Shown: piece after piece, positions 18,147 to 26,517 of the stretch | Position numbering within the stretch: the stretch's first letter is position 1 | Layout of the letters: every line of letters begins with the position of its first letter | Origin: Candidatus Zixiibacteriota bacterium | Lineage (GTDB): Bacteria > Zixibacteria > MSB-5A5 > GN15 > JACZUZ01 | Direction: 5' to 3' | DNA: 64,000 bases | Assembly (NCBI GenBank): GCA_024280835.1 | Contig: JAJRPJ010000004.1 | Location: forward strand, 1-64,000 | Made by a program: the position numbers and the translations under genes | Notes under the pieces: model-generated | What the model was told of the DNA's origin: nothing | What the model saw: the letters and a program-made list of their open reading frames with translations, nothing else | The model's database searches: none

Positions 18147-18875
18147 TTATTTTGTTGCAGTCAGCGCAGCGGTTAGTTCTTTGAGACGCATCGAGTAATC
18201 TTTGGCGCCAAAGAAACTTGTGCCACAAACCAAATTATCCGCCCCGAGAGAAACAAGTTGGCCGATATTAGCCAGACCGACCCCCCCGTCAATTTGAATA
18301 TCGAATTTGAGTTTCTTTTTCTGGCGATACTTGGCTGCACGCTCCAGTTTGGCAAAAATCTCTTCAATAAAACTTTGTCCACCAAAACCTGGATTAACAG
18401 ACATCAGCAAGAGCCGATCGACTCTATCAAGAAACGGCGCGGCCAGTTTTGGATCGGTCGGCGGATTGAGCGCCAAACCAACTTTCATCCCCGCTGAGCG
18501 AATTTGGTCGATAATATGATTGATTCGACTAACGTAACGCAGTTCTGTGGCGCCATAAACCCAGCGACCGCCAGGCAGCGCCTGACGACGAGCGTCGATT
18601 TCCAAATGGAAGGTGAATAAATCTGCTCCGGCTTTGGCGAAGGACTCGATATAGTATTCAGGCATTGTCACCATGAGATGAGCGTCCAGCGGCAAGGGCG
18701 CCGCACGTTCAATCACCATTTGTGAAATATCGACACCAAATGAAATATTCGAGACGAATTGTCCGTCCATAATATCCAAATGCAGAGTTTCTACTCCAGC
18801 GTTTACCGCTGAGTCGATTTCTTCACCGAGACGGGAGAAATCAGATGCTAGTATTGAGGGAGCTATAGTTGCCAT
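18147..18875 (-). CDS. rpe: Ribulose-phosphate 3-epimerase
   Basis: 242 residues, slightly longer than the usual ~220-230 because of an insert (ARRQALPGGRWVYGATELRY, about 94-113). The (beta/alpha)8 barrel signatures are all present: IAPSILASDF at the N-terminus, HLDIMDGQFV (metal His/Asp), DAHLMV, FHLE, LALNPPT, LLLMSVNPGFGGQSF, IQIDGGV and LGADNLVCGTSFFG. It interconverts ribulose-5-phosphate and xylulose-5-phosphate in the cytosolic pentose phosphate pathway. The location near rsmB and a PASTA protein recalls the common rsmB-(PASTA/phosphatase)-rpe order in many bacteria. The insert is the only oddity. Confidence 0.96.
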   Translation of the reverse strand: MATIAPSILASDFSRLGEEIDSAVNAGVETLHLDIMDGQFVSNISFGVDISQMVIERAAPLPLDAHLMVTMPEYYIESFAKAGADLFTFHLEIDARRQALPGGRWVYGATELRYVSRINHIIDQIRSAGMKVGLALNPPTDPKLAAPFLDRVDRLLLMSVNPGFGGQSFIEEIFAKLERAAKYRQKKKLKFDIQIDGGVGLANIGQLVSLGADNLVCGTSFFGAKDYSMRLKELTAALTATK

Positions 18876-18924
18876 AGCCAGAGTATACGAAATCTCCCGC
18901 TGGTAATCAAAAGCAAGAGGATTA

Positions 18925-19611
18925 TTATGGAGCCACGACTAGATTCGAAGACAGCAGTCGCCAAACGGTGTTGCTGGTAACTGTAGTCACTGAATTGATG
19001 ACCACCTTTGAGAAATCTTGCCTCAATATGATGCCGACGCTATCAACCACCCAACTAGTCCTCAAGACATTGCTGGACTGAAAGTTCGCTTGCCAGCCAT
19101 TGAGCACACGGGCCGCAACAGGGAAATCACCAGCTGGAACACTAATCGAATCAATTGCCAAAACACCACCACTATCTGCGCCCAAAAATCCAGGGTTCTG
19201 CCAGAGCTTACCCTGAAATAGAGGCATCAAAAATATGTCATTGCCAAACGAAAATGTGCGCGAGACAAAGAACTGCACGCTGTCGGAATCGATGCGCACA
19301 AATGAAGAATCAGTCGAATCTGTTGCTGAATGCAATGTTTCCCAAACTCTGGCGAGACCTCCCGAGGAAACACTTCTCTCGCCCCGAATAGTGATTGTTA
19401 TAGTGTCAACCACGCTGGCAGTCAATGAGTCATATATTTCATATTTCCAGACCACATTGCGGACATTAGGGAAATAACTGACTGTACCCGCTGAATCAGA
19501 TAGAGAATCAACTCCGGGGTCGATACCAGGGCCGGACAAATCGTCGCCACAAGTGGAAAGTGTCAACGAGGCGCACAGCGCAAATAAAAAAACAAAAGCG
19601 GTTTTTTTCAT
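18925..19611 (-). CDS. Putative lipoprotein, unknown function
   Basis: Start set at the ATG at 19611; the frame reaches a TTG at 19629. 228 residues. The leader MKKTAFVFLFALCASLTLSTCGDD has a lipobox (LSTC), so lipid attachment at Cys21 is predicted. The mature part starts with an Asp/Ser/Gly linker (GPGIDPGVDSLSDSAGT) and continues as a single beta-rich domain (NVRNVVWKYEIYDS, FSFGNDIFLMPLFQGKLWQN, VPAGDFPVAARVLNGW, STSWVVDSVGIILRQDFSKVV-like end). The pattern of a measured quantity with a slow-versus-fast VWE-style core is typical of DUF-type lipoproteins in this phylum, but no named family was recognised. It lies between the PASTA gene and rpe, so it may be co-transcribed. Confidence 0.7.
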   Translation of the reverse strand: MKKTAFVFLFALCASLTLSTCGDDLSGPGIDPGVDSLSDSAGTVSYFPNVRNVVWKYEIYDSLTASVVDTITITIRGERSVSSGGLARVWETLHSATDSTDSSFVRIDSDSVQFFVSRTFSFGNDIFLMPLFQGKLWQNPGFLGADSGGVLAIDSISVPAGDFPVAARVLNGWQANFQSSNVLRTSWVVDSVGIILRQDFSKVVINSVTTVTSNTVWRLLSSNLVVAP

Positions 19612-19762
19612 AAGAATTATTATCTCCAACTCTTCGGCGCAAATTTCTTAAGCAAACATTTTAGGCAAACTCTCTAACTGAGTTGCTATATGATTATGAG
19701 GGATAAGCGAGGAGATCAAACTAGGCGGTTTAGAATCCAAGGTAAATTGAACTCAAGAGCTT

Positions 19763-20575
19763 TTAGTCGGTCGATGAAACAACCAAATCAATTTCCTCGC
19801 CAACCTCTAATTCGGTGGCGGGATCTTCGGACTGTTCGAGAATTGTTTCAGGTAAAAAATTCTCATCATGGCGAGTTTTTATCAAACCCACCTTCAAACC
19901 TTTTTGGCGCAAAACTTCACGGGCCTCATCTATGGACGACCCGATGAGATCAGGCATAAATGTCACACCTTGTCCGCGTCCACGGTTGACCAAAATATTA
20001 ACTTTTGAGCCTATGCTGACTGTATCCCCAGCCGAAGGAAAGGTAAAGACAACCAGCTTCTCTGGCAAGGTGTCGGTATAGGTCCAAGCGATATCGCCAA
20101 GTCGTAGCCCAGCGGTTTCCAAATCCAGTTTTGCCTGACGAACTGAGATTCCTGTAATTTGCGGAATTGTGACATCTTTTTCACCCAGCGAAACGACGAC
20201 TTTAATCATGCGTTCGGATTTGACCTTGGTCCCAGCAATTGGATACTGAGTCAAGACCGAACCATCTCGAAATGAAGGATTGTACTCCTGAGATGTAACT
20301 TCTATTCTCAATCCGCTCTCTTCAACTAACTCTGTGGCCTCGTCAATTGACATACCCACCAAATTCTCCAAGGCAAAAGAATCGCCATGCCGAATCACCA
20401 TAGGCATGATGACACTATTGAAAATTACAAACAGAACTATTCCGGCTAGACCAAGGTAGCCAAGCAGTATGAGAGCTTTGACTCGTTTGTTATCACGCCA
20501 GCTTGATTTACGATTGGATAGCTCACCCTGTGCTTGCTGACGAATTCTTTGGGGTCTTGGTGTAAACTCGGACAT
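19763..20575 (-). CDS. Membrane-anchored protein with three PASTA domains
   Basis: 270 residues. A basic cytoplasmic N-terminus (about 1-35) is followed by one transmembrane helix (ALILLGYLGLAGIVLFVIF, about 34-52). Three PASTA repeats then lie outside the membrane: about 65-130 (NLVGMSIDEATELVEESGLRI), 133-200 (PQITGISVRQAKLDLETAGLRLG) and 203-270 (PDLIGSSIDEAREVLRQKGLKVG). PASTA domains bind muropeptides or act as spacers in Ser/Thr kinases and penicillin-binding proteins. Here no kinase or transpeptidase domain is attached. Its place between rsmB and rpe is where many genomes keep the PASTA kinase, so this may be a kinase-less remnant of that arrangement. Confidence 0.9.
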   Translation of the reverse strand: MSEFTPRPQRIRQQAQGELSNRKSSWRDNKRVKALILLGYLGLAGIVLFVIFNSVIMPMVIRHGDSFALENLVGMSIDEATELVEESGLRIEVTSQEYNPSFRDGSVLTQYPIAGTKVKSERMIKVVVSLGEKDVTIPQITGISVRQAKLDLETAGLRLGDIAWTYTDTLPEKLVVFTFPSAGDTVSIGSKVNILVNRGRGQGVTFMPDLIGSSIDEAREVLRQKGLKVGLIKTRHDENFLPETILEQSEDPATELEVGEEIDLVVSSTD

Positions 20576-20763
20576 ATTACTAATCGGATTTCTTGAGAAC
20601 TGAGTTTTTCGAGAACTATTGGATTACCTATGAATTTGATTTGCTCGTCCCAGATGAACGACACTGGATATTATACTAACCAACGTCGTCAATTGACGTT
20701 AAAAACGAGTTTTGGGGAAGACTTGAATCATTTGGACCATTTTAATCAATGAAACCATTTGAA

Positions 20764-22125
20764 TCAATTAGGCCGTAGCTTGATTCTTGCGGCAAAAGCG
20801 CCGTCGAGCCGGTCAAAGGCAGGATACGTCTTCAAAAATCCGCGTTCACTAACCACAGAATCATCAAAGAACTGCGCCGCAGAATCCAACTCATAACGCT
20901 TATTGCGAGCCAGAAACTCCTCGACGATTTGGTCATTTTCTTTGCGGAGAATTGTGCAGGTTGAATAAACCAAAATACCGCCAGGTTTGAGCAGAGCCGC
21001 ACCTTTTTCCAGCAACTTGCGTTGAATTCGAGACATTTGCTCAATGTCCTGTTCGGTCTTGCGCCAACGTAAATCAGCATGGCCACCAGCTGTACCCCAT
21101 CCAGAACAGGGAGGATCGATAATCACTCGCTCAAAGAGTTCTTCAGATTCAAATTTGACAGCATCACAAACAATCGGTGAGACAATTTTGATACCTAGTC
21201 GCTCACAGTTATCAGTGAGAATCTCCAAACGTCGACGTGACTTATCCAACGCGACAATTTTGCCTTTGCCGCGCATGCGAGCGGCGCAATAAGCGGTTTT
21301 GCCGCCAGGGGCGGCTGTCATATCTAGTGTATTGACTCCCATTTTGGGATTCAGCAAACGGACAGCCATGCCCGCCGATTGATCTTGAATATAGATTTTG
21401 CCAGCAGCGAGCATATCCCGTAAAGGATCTATCGCAGTCGAATCAAGTGTCAGAAACTCATCCAAATATTTTCCAGTAGATGACGCTATGCCCAGCTCTT
21501 TCAACTCTGCCTGAACTTCCTCGACTTTGGCTTTCAACAAATTGACTCGGATTGTCATCCGCGAAGGTTCATTCATCGCTTTGAGCAAGTTTATCGTTTG
21601 CTCTTGGCCGAACTCTTTTAGACAATAGCTCACAAAATAATCGGGATAAGAATAGAAATTCGCCAAATGACGTAGCGGTTCATCCTCCAACCTTGGAAAC
21701 GCCGCCTTATGTGGCTCACGCAAATAGGAGCGCAAGACTGCATTAACCATTTTTGACTTGGAGTCGCCAAAAAAATAACGGCCTAGTTTGACACATTCAT
21801 TGACTGCAGCGGAACTGGGAATTTTATCGGTGAATTGCAATTGAAATAATCCTAAACGTAGGATGTTTTGCAATTTGACATTGAGCTTTTCAGAAGGACG
21901 TGTCAGGAAGAACTGGATCTGATAGTCCAACCGACGACGCATTTTCACTATACCGTTAATCAACAATAGTAAGAAACGATTGTCACGTGGGTCAACTCCA
22001 ACCAACTCCTTGGCGCTTTGAATCGCCACATCCAAGGAATCACCTGTTTGGTCAAAAGCCGACAGCGCTAGAATTGCCGCACCACGCACTGGATCGTAGT
22101 CAGTTGTCTTTTTTTCTTGTGCCAT
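20764..22125 (-). CDS. rsmB: 16S rRNA (cytosine-967-C5)-methyltransferase
   Basis: 453 residues with the full two-domain structure. A NusB-like RNA-binding domain fills about 10-140 (AILALSAFD, RDNRFLLLLINGIVKM, LRLGLFQLQF, AAVNECVKLGRYFFG, KMVNAVLRSYL). The Rossmann methyltransferase domain has AAPGGKTAYCAA (271-282), the SAM-binding VALDKSRRRL, and both catalytic cysteines, C340 in DPPCSGWG and C390 in VYSTCT. It methylates C967 of 16S rRNA. The PASTA gene lies downstream by 188 bp and the radical-SAM-like/DUF2344 gene upstream by 44 bp, all leftward. Confidence 0.95.
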   Translation of the reverse strand: MAQEKKTTDYDPVRGAAILALSAFDQTGDSLDVAIQSAKELVGVDPRDNRFLLLLINGIVKMRRRLDYQIQFFLTRPSEKLNVKLQNILRLGLFQLQFTDKIPSSAAVNECVKLGRYFFGDSKSKMVNAVLRSYLREPHKAAFPRLEDEPLRHLANFYSYPDYFVSYCLKEFGQEQTINLLKAMNEPSRMTIRVNLLKAKVEEVQAELKELGIASSTGKYLDEFLTLDSTAIDPLRDMLAAGKIYIQDQSAGMAVRLLNPKMGVNTLDMTAAPGGKTAYCAARMRGKGKIVALDKSRRRLEILTDNCERLGIKIVSPIVCDAVKFESEELFERVIIDPPCSGWGTAGGHADLRWRKTEQDIEQMSRIQRKLLEKGAALLKPGGILVYSTCTILRKENDQIVEEFLARNKRYELDSAAQFFDDSVVSERGFLKTYPAFDRLDGAFAARIKLRPN

Positions 22126-22169
22126 ATTTTACGAACTTATCTTTTTCAAACTTATCTCTTTACAAACTT

Positions 22170-24581
22170 TCAGCTGGAAACATTCAGAAGTTGATCGCTC
22201 TCGACCCTCAGTGGCGGTGGAGTTTCAAAACCATAACGCAGCCGATGGATTCTAGTTTTCGTGGACTCATCGCGAGACAAAATCCCTGCGGCAGCCAAGA
22301 ACTCTTCGGGGCGCACATGGAAAGTATCTGTCAGCGCCAAAGTTAGTTTGAGGATTCTACCCAATCCATCAGTATCAGGACCAAGGGTCGCAAAATTGAA
22401 AAACTTCGCATGGTCATTATCAGAGACATCTAGAACTCTAGCTTCAAAAATACCCGGGCGTAGGTCAACTTGTCGCTCACGCTTTTTGTTTCGCCTTGTG
22501 TAAACCAGACGGTTTTGCGCAAGGGCGCCAGAGAGTTTCTCTTCTAGATTATCTTCGCAAAGACCAATGAGATAGGTTACGCACTTTATCGATTCCAAAA
22601 TCGACAACTCTTTAGTCATTGACTGAGTAGCTGAAACGATCTTGTAACCAGGTGGCAGAAATTTGTTCAACTTGGCGATGTCACTGGATGTAGGGATTGT
22701 TTCAAAATAGGCGTCGAATAATTCACACTCAGATGTGAAACCGACTGGCTTTGGAGCCCCGAAAGCAATTTTCAATCGCGGGCGTTGACCCTGTGTGTAG
22801 GCAAGCTCCATTCCACTGCGTAAGAGCGCTGATTCAAGCGCTCGTATGTTATCTAAATGCGAAAGAAAACGCGCAGGCCCAGTAACCGACCAAGCAAATC
22901 GTAGGCGAGTCTTTGTTGGAGTTGCAACAATAGTGACAGCGTTGCGTTTCTTGCGCCGACCAAATGAAGCTCCATTAACGCTGCCATTTGTGGCGCCATT
23001 ACTAACAGACAAGGGATTTAACGCCTGACACTGCTTTGTATCGTTCTGTCCTGTTGGCTCCTCATCAATTGCTGGCACACATACATCTTGTGTGGATCTG
23101 GCATATTGCTTTGATAATAGCTCTTCAAATGCTGAATAGATGTCGTCGGCATCAGTGTTAGAATTGACGAAAGTAGAAAACTCTTCTATGGTAGTAAATG
23201 CGCCTCGTTCTATTAGAGCGCCCAGTAGTCTTGCAAAAGAATCTTCAAGAACAAATGTCACTCCCTTGGCGCGGCTATGCTTCTTGATTGCCTCATAGAG
23301 TAATTGCAACTCTTCTTCATTGGGAATCGCATCAAATCGCGAAATATGCCGCACATATTTGATTCGCAACCCACGCTGTGGGCTTATCATTTTAGCGCCA
23401 ACGAGGATTAACTCGCTGGTTTCTTGCGCTTCAATATCTTGGTCAAGACCAAACCCTAGCTCGACACACAAGTGTAGTGTTTGAACTGGCTCAACTTGTA
23501 GTAGCCTCAGAGCAGTGACAAATTTCTCACTATCGAAATTTGCGCCTGACCGTAAGTGTGCTGATTTGGATAACGAATTTAGTGACAATTCAATCCGCAC
23601 TCGTCGAAAACGGCCCAAAGCGCCAGTCAATAATGGTGTGACTTGCTCAGGTCCTAGGTCACGCAACGAGAGTGCGTAGCGCCGAACATCAATTTTGTGC
23701 GCCAAAGAATCAATAACTTCAGCTAGACTTATCGAACCAAGTAAATTAGCGCAACCTTCAAGCTCGACTTCCTTCAACCCAGAAAGCTTGACAGCCTTAA
23801 CTAACGCCGCGCTAACGCTGGCTTCATCGAATCCACAGCTCTTCAACTGCGAGCCAGAGCTAAACTTAAAACGCGCTCTATGTTGAGAAATCTCAACCAA
23901 CGGCACAATCGGACGATTCGGGGAAAAAGGACTAACGGGCAATGGGGAATCAGCCACCTCTGATACATCTAAAGACCTCGCAGGCGCGGCCAGAAAATCA
24001 GCGAGTGTTACAGTCGAATCAAAAATTTCGGCGACTACATCTGGAACCGCAGTGTCACTATCACTCTGCAAGTCATCGCCCAAGAGCGCAACAAGTTTCG
24101 GAGCTTTTGCCGACTGCCTTTGCTTTCGGGACATAGCAATCCCAGCGGCATCCAGTACTTTTGGCAAGGCCCAAAGAGTCACCCAACTATCGAGCGGAAC
24201 AATCAAAACATTTGCTTGTGACAAGGGGGAAAAATCTGGGCCAGAAAATGGCGCCAGATTGAGAGACTCTAGCGCCTCAAGAGACTCGACGCCAAAGGGA
24301 TAGGTCATGCCGACTTGGAAAACATCCGAATCAAGCAAGGCCAATCGAATTGCGCAAATCTGCGGATCATTGGCTGAACGTTCGTAACTCTTTAAGCTGA
24401 CAACCACAGCTTGTGGTAGAGATGACTTTTGTTCTGAGGCAAAAGCGCTTGCGGAGCTGGAATCACTTTCGCGTGGACATATCCATTCCACCGAAGCGTA
24501 GCGCCCAGGCTTAATCACCGTTGGCAAAAACTTATCTTCAACTGACCAAGCGAATTGTTTTTGCTGTTCTGCATCATTCAT
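22170..24581 (-). CDS. Degenerate radical-SAM (TIGR03960-like) / DUF2344 fusion protein
   Basis: 803 residues. The C-terminal 240 residues are a DUF2344 domain (FAWSVTGPARFLSHLDNIRALESALLRSGMELAYTQGQRP at about 562-601). The N-terminal part follows the known TIGR03960 partner domain: KPGRYASVEW at 24-33, then VFQVGMTYPFGVESLEAL at 87-104. At the place where the partner has its CxxxCxxC iron-sulfur loop, residues 236-251 read ARFKFSSGSQLKSCGF with only one cysteine (C249), so no 4Fe-4S cluster can form. The rest of the barrel region (EEVELEGCAN-like, DVRRYALSLR) remains. It is probably a pseudoenzyme or RNA-binding scaffold. It overlaps neither neighbour; rsmB follows by 44 bp. Confidence 0.75.
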   Translation of the reverse strand: MNDAEQQKQFAWSVEDKFLPTVIKPGRYASVEWICPRESDSSSASAFASEQKSSLPQAVVVSLKSYERSANDPQICAIRLALLDSDVFQVGMTYPFGVESLEALESLNLAPFSGPDFSPLSQANVLIVPLDSWVTLWALPKVLDAAGIAMSRKQRQSAKAPKLVALLGDDLQSDSDTAVPDVVAEIFDSTVTLADFLAAPARSLDVSEVADSPLPVSPFSPNRPIVPLVEISQHRARFKFSSGSQLKSCGFDEASVSAALVKAVKLSGLKEVELEGCANLLGSISLAEVIDSLAHKIDVRRYALSLRDLGPEQVTPLLTGALGRFRRVRIELSLNSLSKSAHLRSGANFDSEKFVTALRLLQVEPVQTLHLCVELGFGLDQDIEAQETSELILVGAKMISPQRGLRIKYVRHISRFDAIPNEEELQLLYEAIKKHSRAKGVTFVLEDSFARLLGALIERGAFTTIEEFSTFVNSNTDADDIYSAFEELLSKQYARSTQDVCVPAIDEEPTGQNDTKQCQALNPLSVSNGATNGSVNGASFGRRKKRNAVTIVATPTKTRLRFAWSVTGPARFLSHLDNIRALESALLRSGMELAYTQGQRPRLKIAFGAPKPVGFTSECELFDAYFETIPTSSDIAKLNKFLPPGYKIVSATQSMTKELSILESIKCVTYLIGLCEDNLEEKLSGALAQNRLVYTRRNKKRERQVDLRPGIFEARVLDVSDNDHAKFFNFATLGPDTDGLGRILKLTLALTDTFHVRPEEFLAAAGILSRDESTKTRIHRLRYGFETPPPLRVESDQLLNVSS

Positions 24582-24639
24582 AAATTGCTACACACACTCA
24601 TCAAGACCAGAAAGAGTATCCGAAAAAACATCGTTAGAT

Positions 24640-24675
24640 AAAAGAACCCGCGTCAACAATAATGCTAACGCGGGA
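24640..24675 (-). terminator. Predicted intrinsic terminator of the small zinc-protein gene
   Basis: CCCGCGT and ACGCGGG (24647-24653 / 24668-24674) pair around a 14-base loop; on the minus strand the stem is followed by TTCTTTTAT. It ends 56 bp after the stop at 24730. Confidence 0.6.
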
Positions 24676-24729
24676 ACATTGCTTTTTAAAACAACATCGT
24701 TTTAAACATACTGACAACAGGTAAGTAAA

Positions 24730-24915
24730 TTACCCGTAGACTTCGGACTGATTGCACTTGCAAACACCGATAGTGCTTGTGCGATAACGCACACCAGTCT
24801 CAGATTTTACAGCGCGGATCCATTTGACTCGGCTCTTGGCTTCGTTACAAACTGGGCACGTATCAACGTGCTTTTTCTTGGAGGCCTTATCTGAGAAACT
24901 TTGTTTTTTAGCCAT
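24730..24915 (-). CDS. Small zinc-ribbon-like basic protein
   Basis: 61 residues, basic N-terminus (MAKKQSFSDKASKKKHVD) and two cysteine pairs, CPVC (20-23) and CKC with the following residues (CKCN, 53-56), a likely Zn-binding knuckle. The size and basicity are ribosomal-protein-like, but it does not match L33, L36 or another named family that I can recall with certainty. Similar short lysine-rich CPVC/CKCN proteins occur in other FCB-group bacteria. It has its own terminator and lies between the DUF2344 fusion and the DUF4388 operon. Confidence 0.7.
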   Translation of the reverse strand: MAKKQSFSDKASKKKHVDTCPVCNEAKSRVKWIRAVKSETGVRYRTSTIGVCKCNQSEVYG

Positions 24916-25158
24916 AACTTACTAACTCCTCTACAATTCACTCATAGTTAAAAAATCCGAGAACGTCATTGCTAAATCTGCCGCAGATATCCAAAAATAG
25001 ATTTCTCTAAGAAAGACATCTCCTAAACGAATCGGCGGCGCAAAAAGACATTCAAGGCTTCTTCAACACACACAATTTAATACAACATAGAATTGAACAA
25101 CTTAGGCCACGGTTGCTAACATAACCCAAAGACTCGAAATGGAGCATCCCCACCAGAG

Positions 25159-25563
25159 TCAACGGCCATCTTTCTCAAGTATAGTAATTTCTTCGGAGAT
25201 GGCAAGCAGAAGCTCAAGGGCTTCGACAACAACTCGAATCCCTTGCAATGTTTTGGGCTGATGCTGGGGCTTCGAACCATAGGCAGACGCCCCTGATTGC
25301 CCCATAAGCGCAAGAAAGCCAGCGAGTTGACGTTTCGCCTCGGGATATTTTTTCTGCTGCAGGGCTTTGAGACCGCGCGCAAAAGCCTTCTCGGCCACAC
25401 TTAGGCGAAAAGAGCTTTTACCAGACTTAGGCTGAATTTGCTTGCGATCTAGGTAATTTGCCTCGGCAACTCCTGCAAATCCAAGCGGAGCTTTTTCTTG
25501 AAAAACTACTTCTTTTTCAAGATTAGTTTTTTGAAGGTTGATTTTTTCTTCGAGATTAATCAT
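25159..25563 (-). CDS. Hypothetical protein at the end of the DUF4388 operon
   Basis: 134 residues, mostly helical and charged. The N-terminus (MINLEEKINLQKTNLEKEVVFQEKA) is coiled-coil-like, followed by a Lys/Gln-rich stretch and a helical core (AEKAFARGLKALQQKKYPEAKRQLAGFLALMG) that looks like one TPR-type helix pair. It ends with VVEALELLLAISEEITILEKDGR. No catalytic residues and no family recognised. It follows the 297-residue gene by 60 bp and may belong to the same transcript. A second, longer frame on the same strand (to 25116) is out of phase and is not supported. Confidence 0.55.
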   Translation of the reverse strand: MINLEEKINLQKTNLEKEVVFQEKAPLGFAGVAEANYLDRKQIQPKSGKSSFRLSVAEKAFARGLKALQQKKYPEAKRQLAGFLALMGQSGASAYGSKPQHQPKTLQGIRVVVEALELLLAISEEITILEKDGR

Positions 25564-25623
25564 CTAAGTTTTCGCAAAATATCTATCTGGTTGCTTGGGA
25601 ATAGTAATGACTTACAGATTGAA

Positions 25624-26517
25624 TCAAACAGTGTTTGGATTTCTTGAACCAGAGAATCTTTTCTCGGCTTTGCGCAGACGCTCCGCATAGGGCGCCATCC
25701 GGAAACCTTCGATTTTCAAGAAATAGATTAACGAGCCAGCCAAATGCAGATACATTGGATCAGTTTTGGACTCCGCCAATTTCAACAATTGATCAAGTTT
25801 GGTTAGCGCGTGTTCACTCGTCTCAAATTCTTGATAGAGCAAATCCAGTTCCGCCCAGACTTGCTCAGTGACCCTCTCAAAAAGACCGATCTCGGCATTT
25901 TCACTTCTGCGTCGCAGGATTATTTTTTGAGAAGTGTTCTTGTGAGATGTATTTTTTCGAGAAGAGGTCTTTTCAGAAACACTACTGAGGGAAGCAGCGC
26001 TTGTAGTGACACTTTCTGTAATAGGCAAAGTAGACTCAGTGACATTCAGACGACTCTCTACTGAACTGACACCAACAGAGCCTGACCGCTCTTTCCAAGT
26101 TGCAAAACGCTGACGTAATGCCGCAGCGCCATCTGTTTCAGCCGGAGTAGTCTCCTCGGCTGGCGCTTCAGTGTCACTAGAGTCAGATTTACTTTGCAAT
26201 TCGAGCAATAACGCGGCGATACGCTTTCTATCTTGAATAGAGAGTGTTGTCGATTGAGCGAGCTCACGATGTTGGCTCATCCAGCGCTCTATCTCGGAAT
26301 TATCGAAATTACCTAGCGTCGCCTCACCGACAATTCTATCGAGCCACTCTATGCCTTCAAGTGCATCAATCCGAGTCGACTGTGAATCAGAGTATCGTTC
26401 AAGAAATGACTCAAGCGCCACTCGACTACCCTTGAGACGATTGAGTGTCTTCTCTCGTGACTCTGGGGCGACGGCAGTGCTCATTTCAACCTTATCTTTT
26501 GGCTCGCTGACACTCAT
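25624..26517 (-). CDS. Hypothetical protein translationally coupled to DUF4388 protein
   Basis: 297 residues. The ATG overlaps the upstream stop codon as ATGA (26514-26517), a classic translational-coupling arrangement. A helical N-terminal region (RLKGSRVALESFLERYSDS, about 25-110) precedes a Ser/Thr/Glu-rich low-complexity linker (SDSSDTEAPAEETTPAETDG and SVTTSAASLSSVSEKTSSRKNTSHKNTSQ). A helical C-terminus follows (ENAEIGLFERVTEQVWAELDLLYQEFETSEHALTKLDQLLKLAESKTD). No family was recognised. Its role is likely tied to the DUF4388 protein just upstream. Confidence 0.6.
   Translation of the reverse strand: MSVSEPKDKVEMSTAVAPESREKTLNRLKGSRVALESFLERYSDSQSTRIDALEGIEWLDRIVGEATLGNFDNSEIERWMSQHRELAQSTTLSIQDRKRIAALLLELQSKSDSSDTEAPAEETTPAETDGAAALRQRFATWKERSGSVGVSSVESRLNVTESTLPITESVTTSAASLSSVSEKTSSRKNTSHKNTSQKIILRRRSENAEIGLFERVTEQVWAELDLLYQEFETSEHALTKLDQLLKLAESKTDPMYLHLAGSLIYFLKIEGFRMAPYAERLRKAEKRFSGSRNPNTV

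Noticed and set aside
25116-25400. 94-codon minus frame overlapping the end of the DUF4388 operon
   Set aside because: Out of phase with the better-supported 134-residue frame; no ribosome-binding site.
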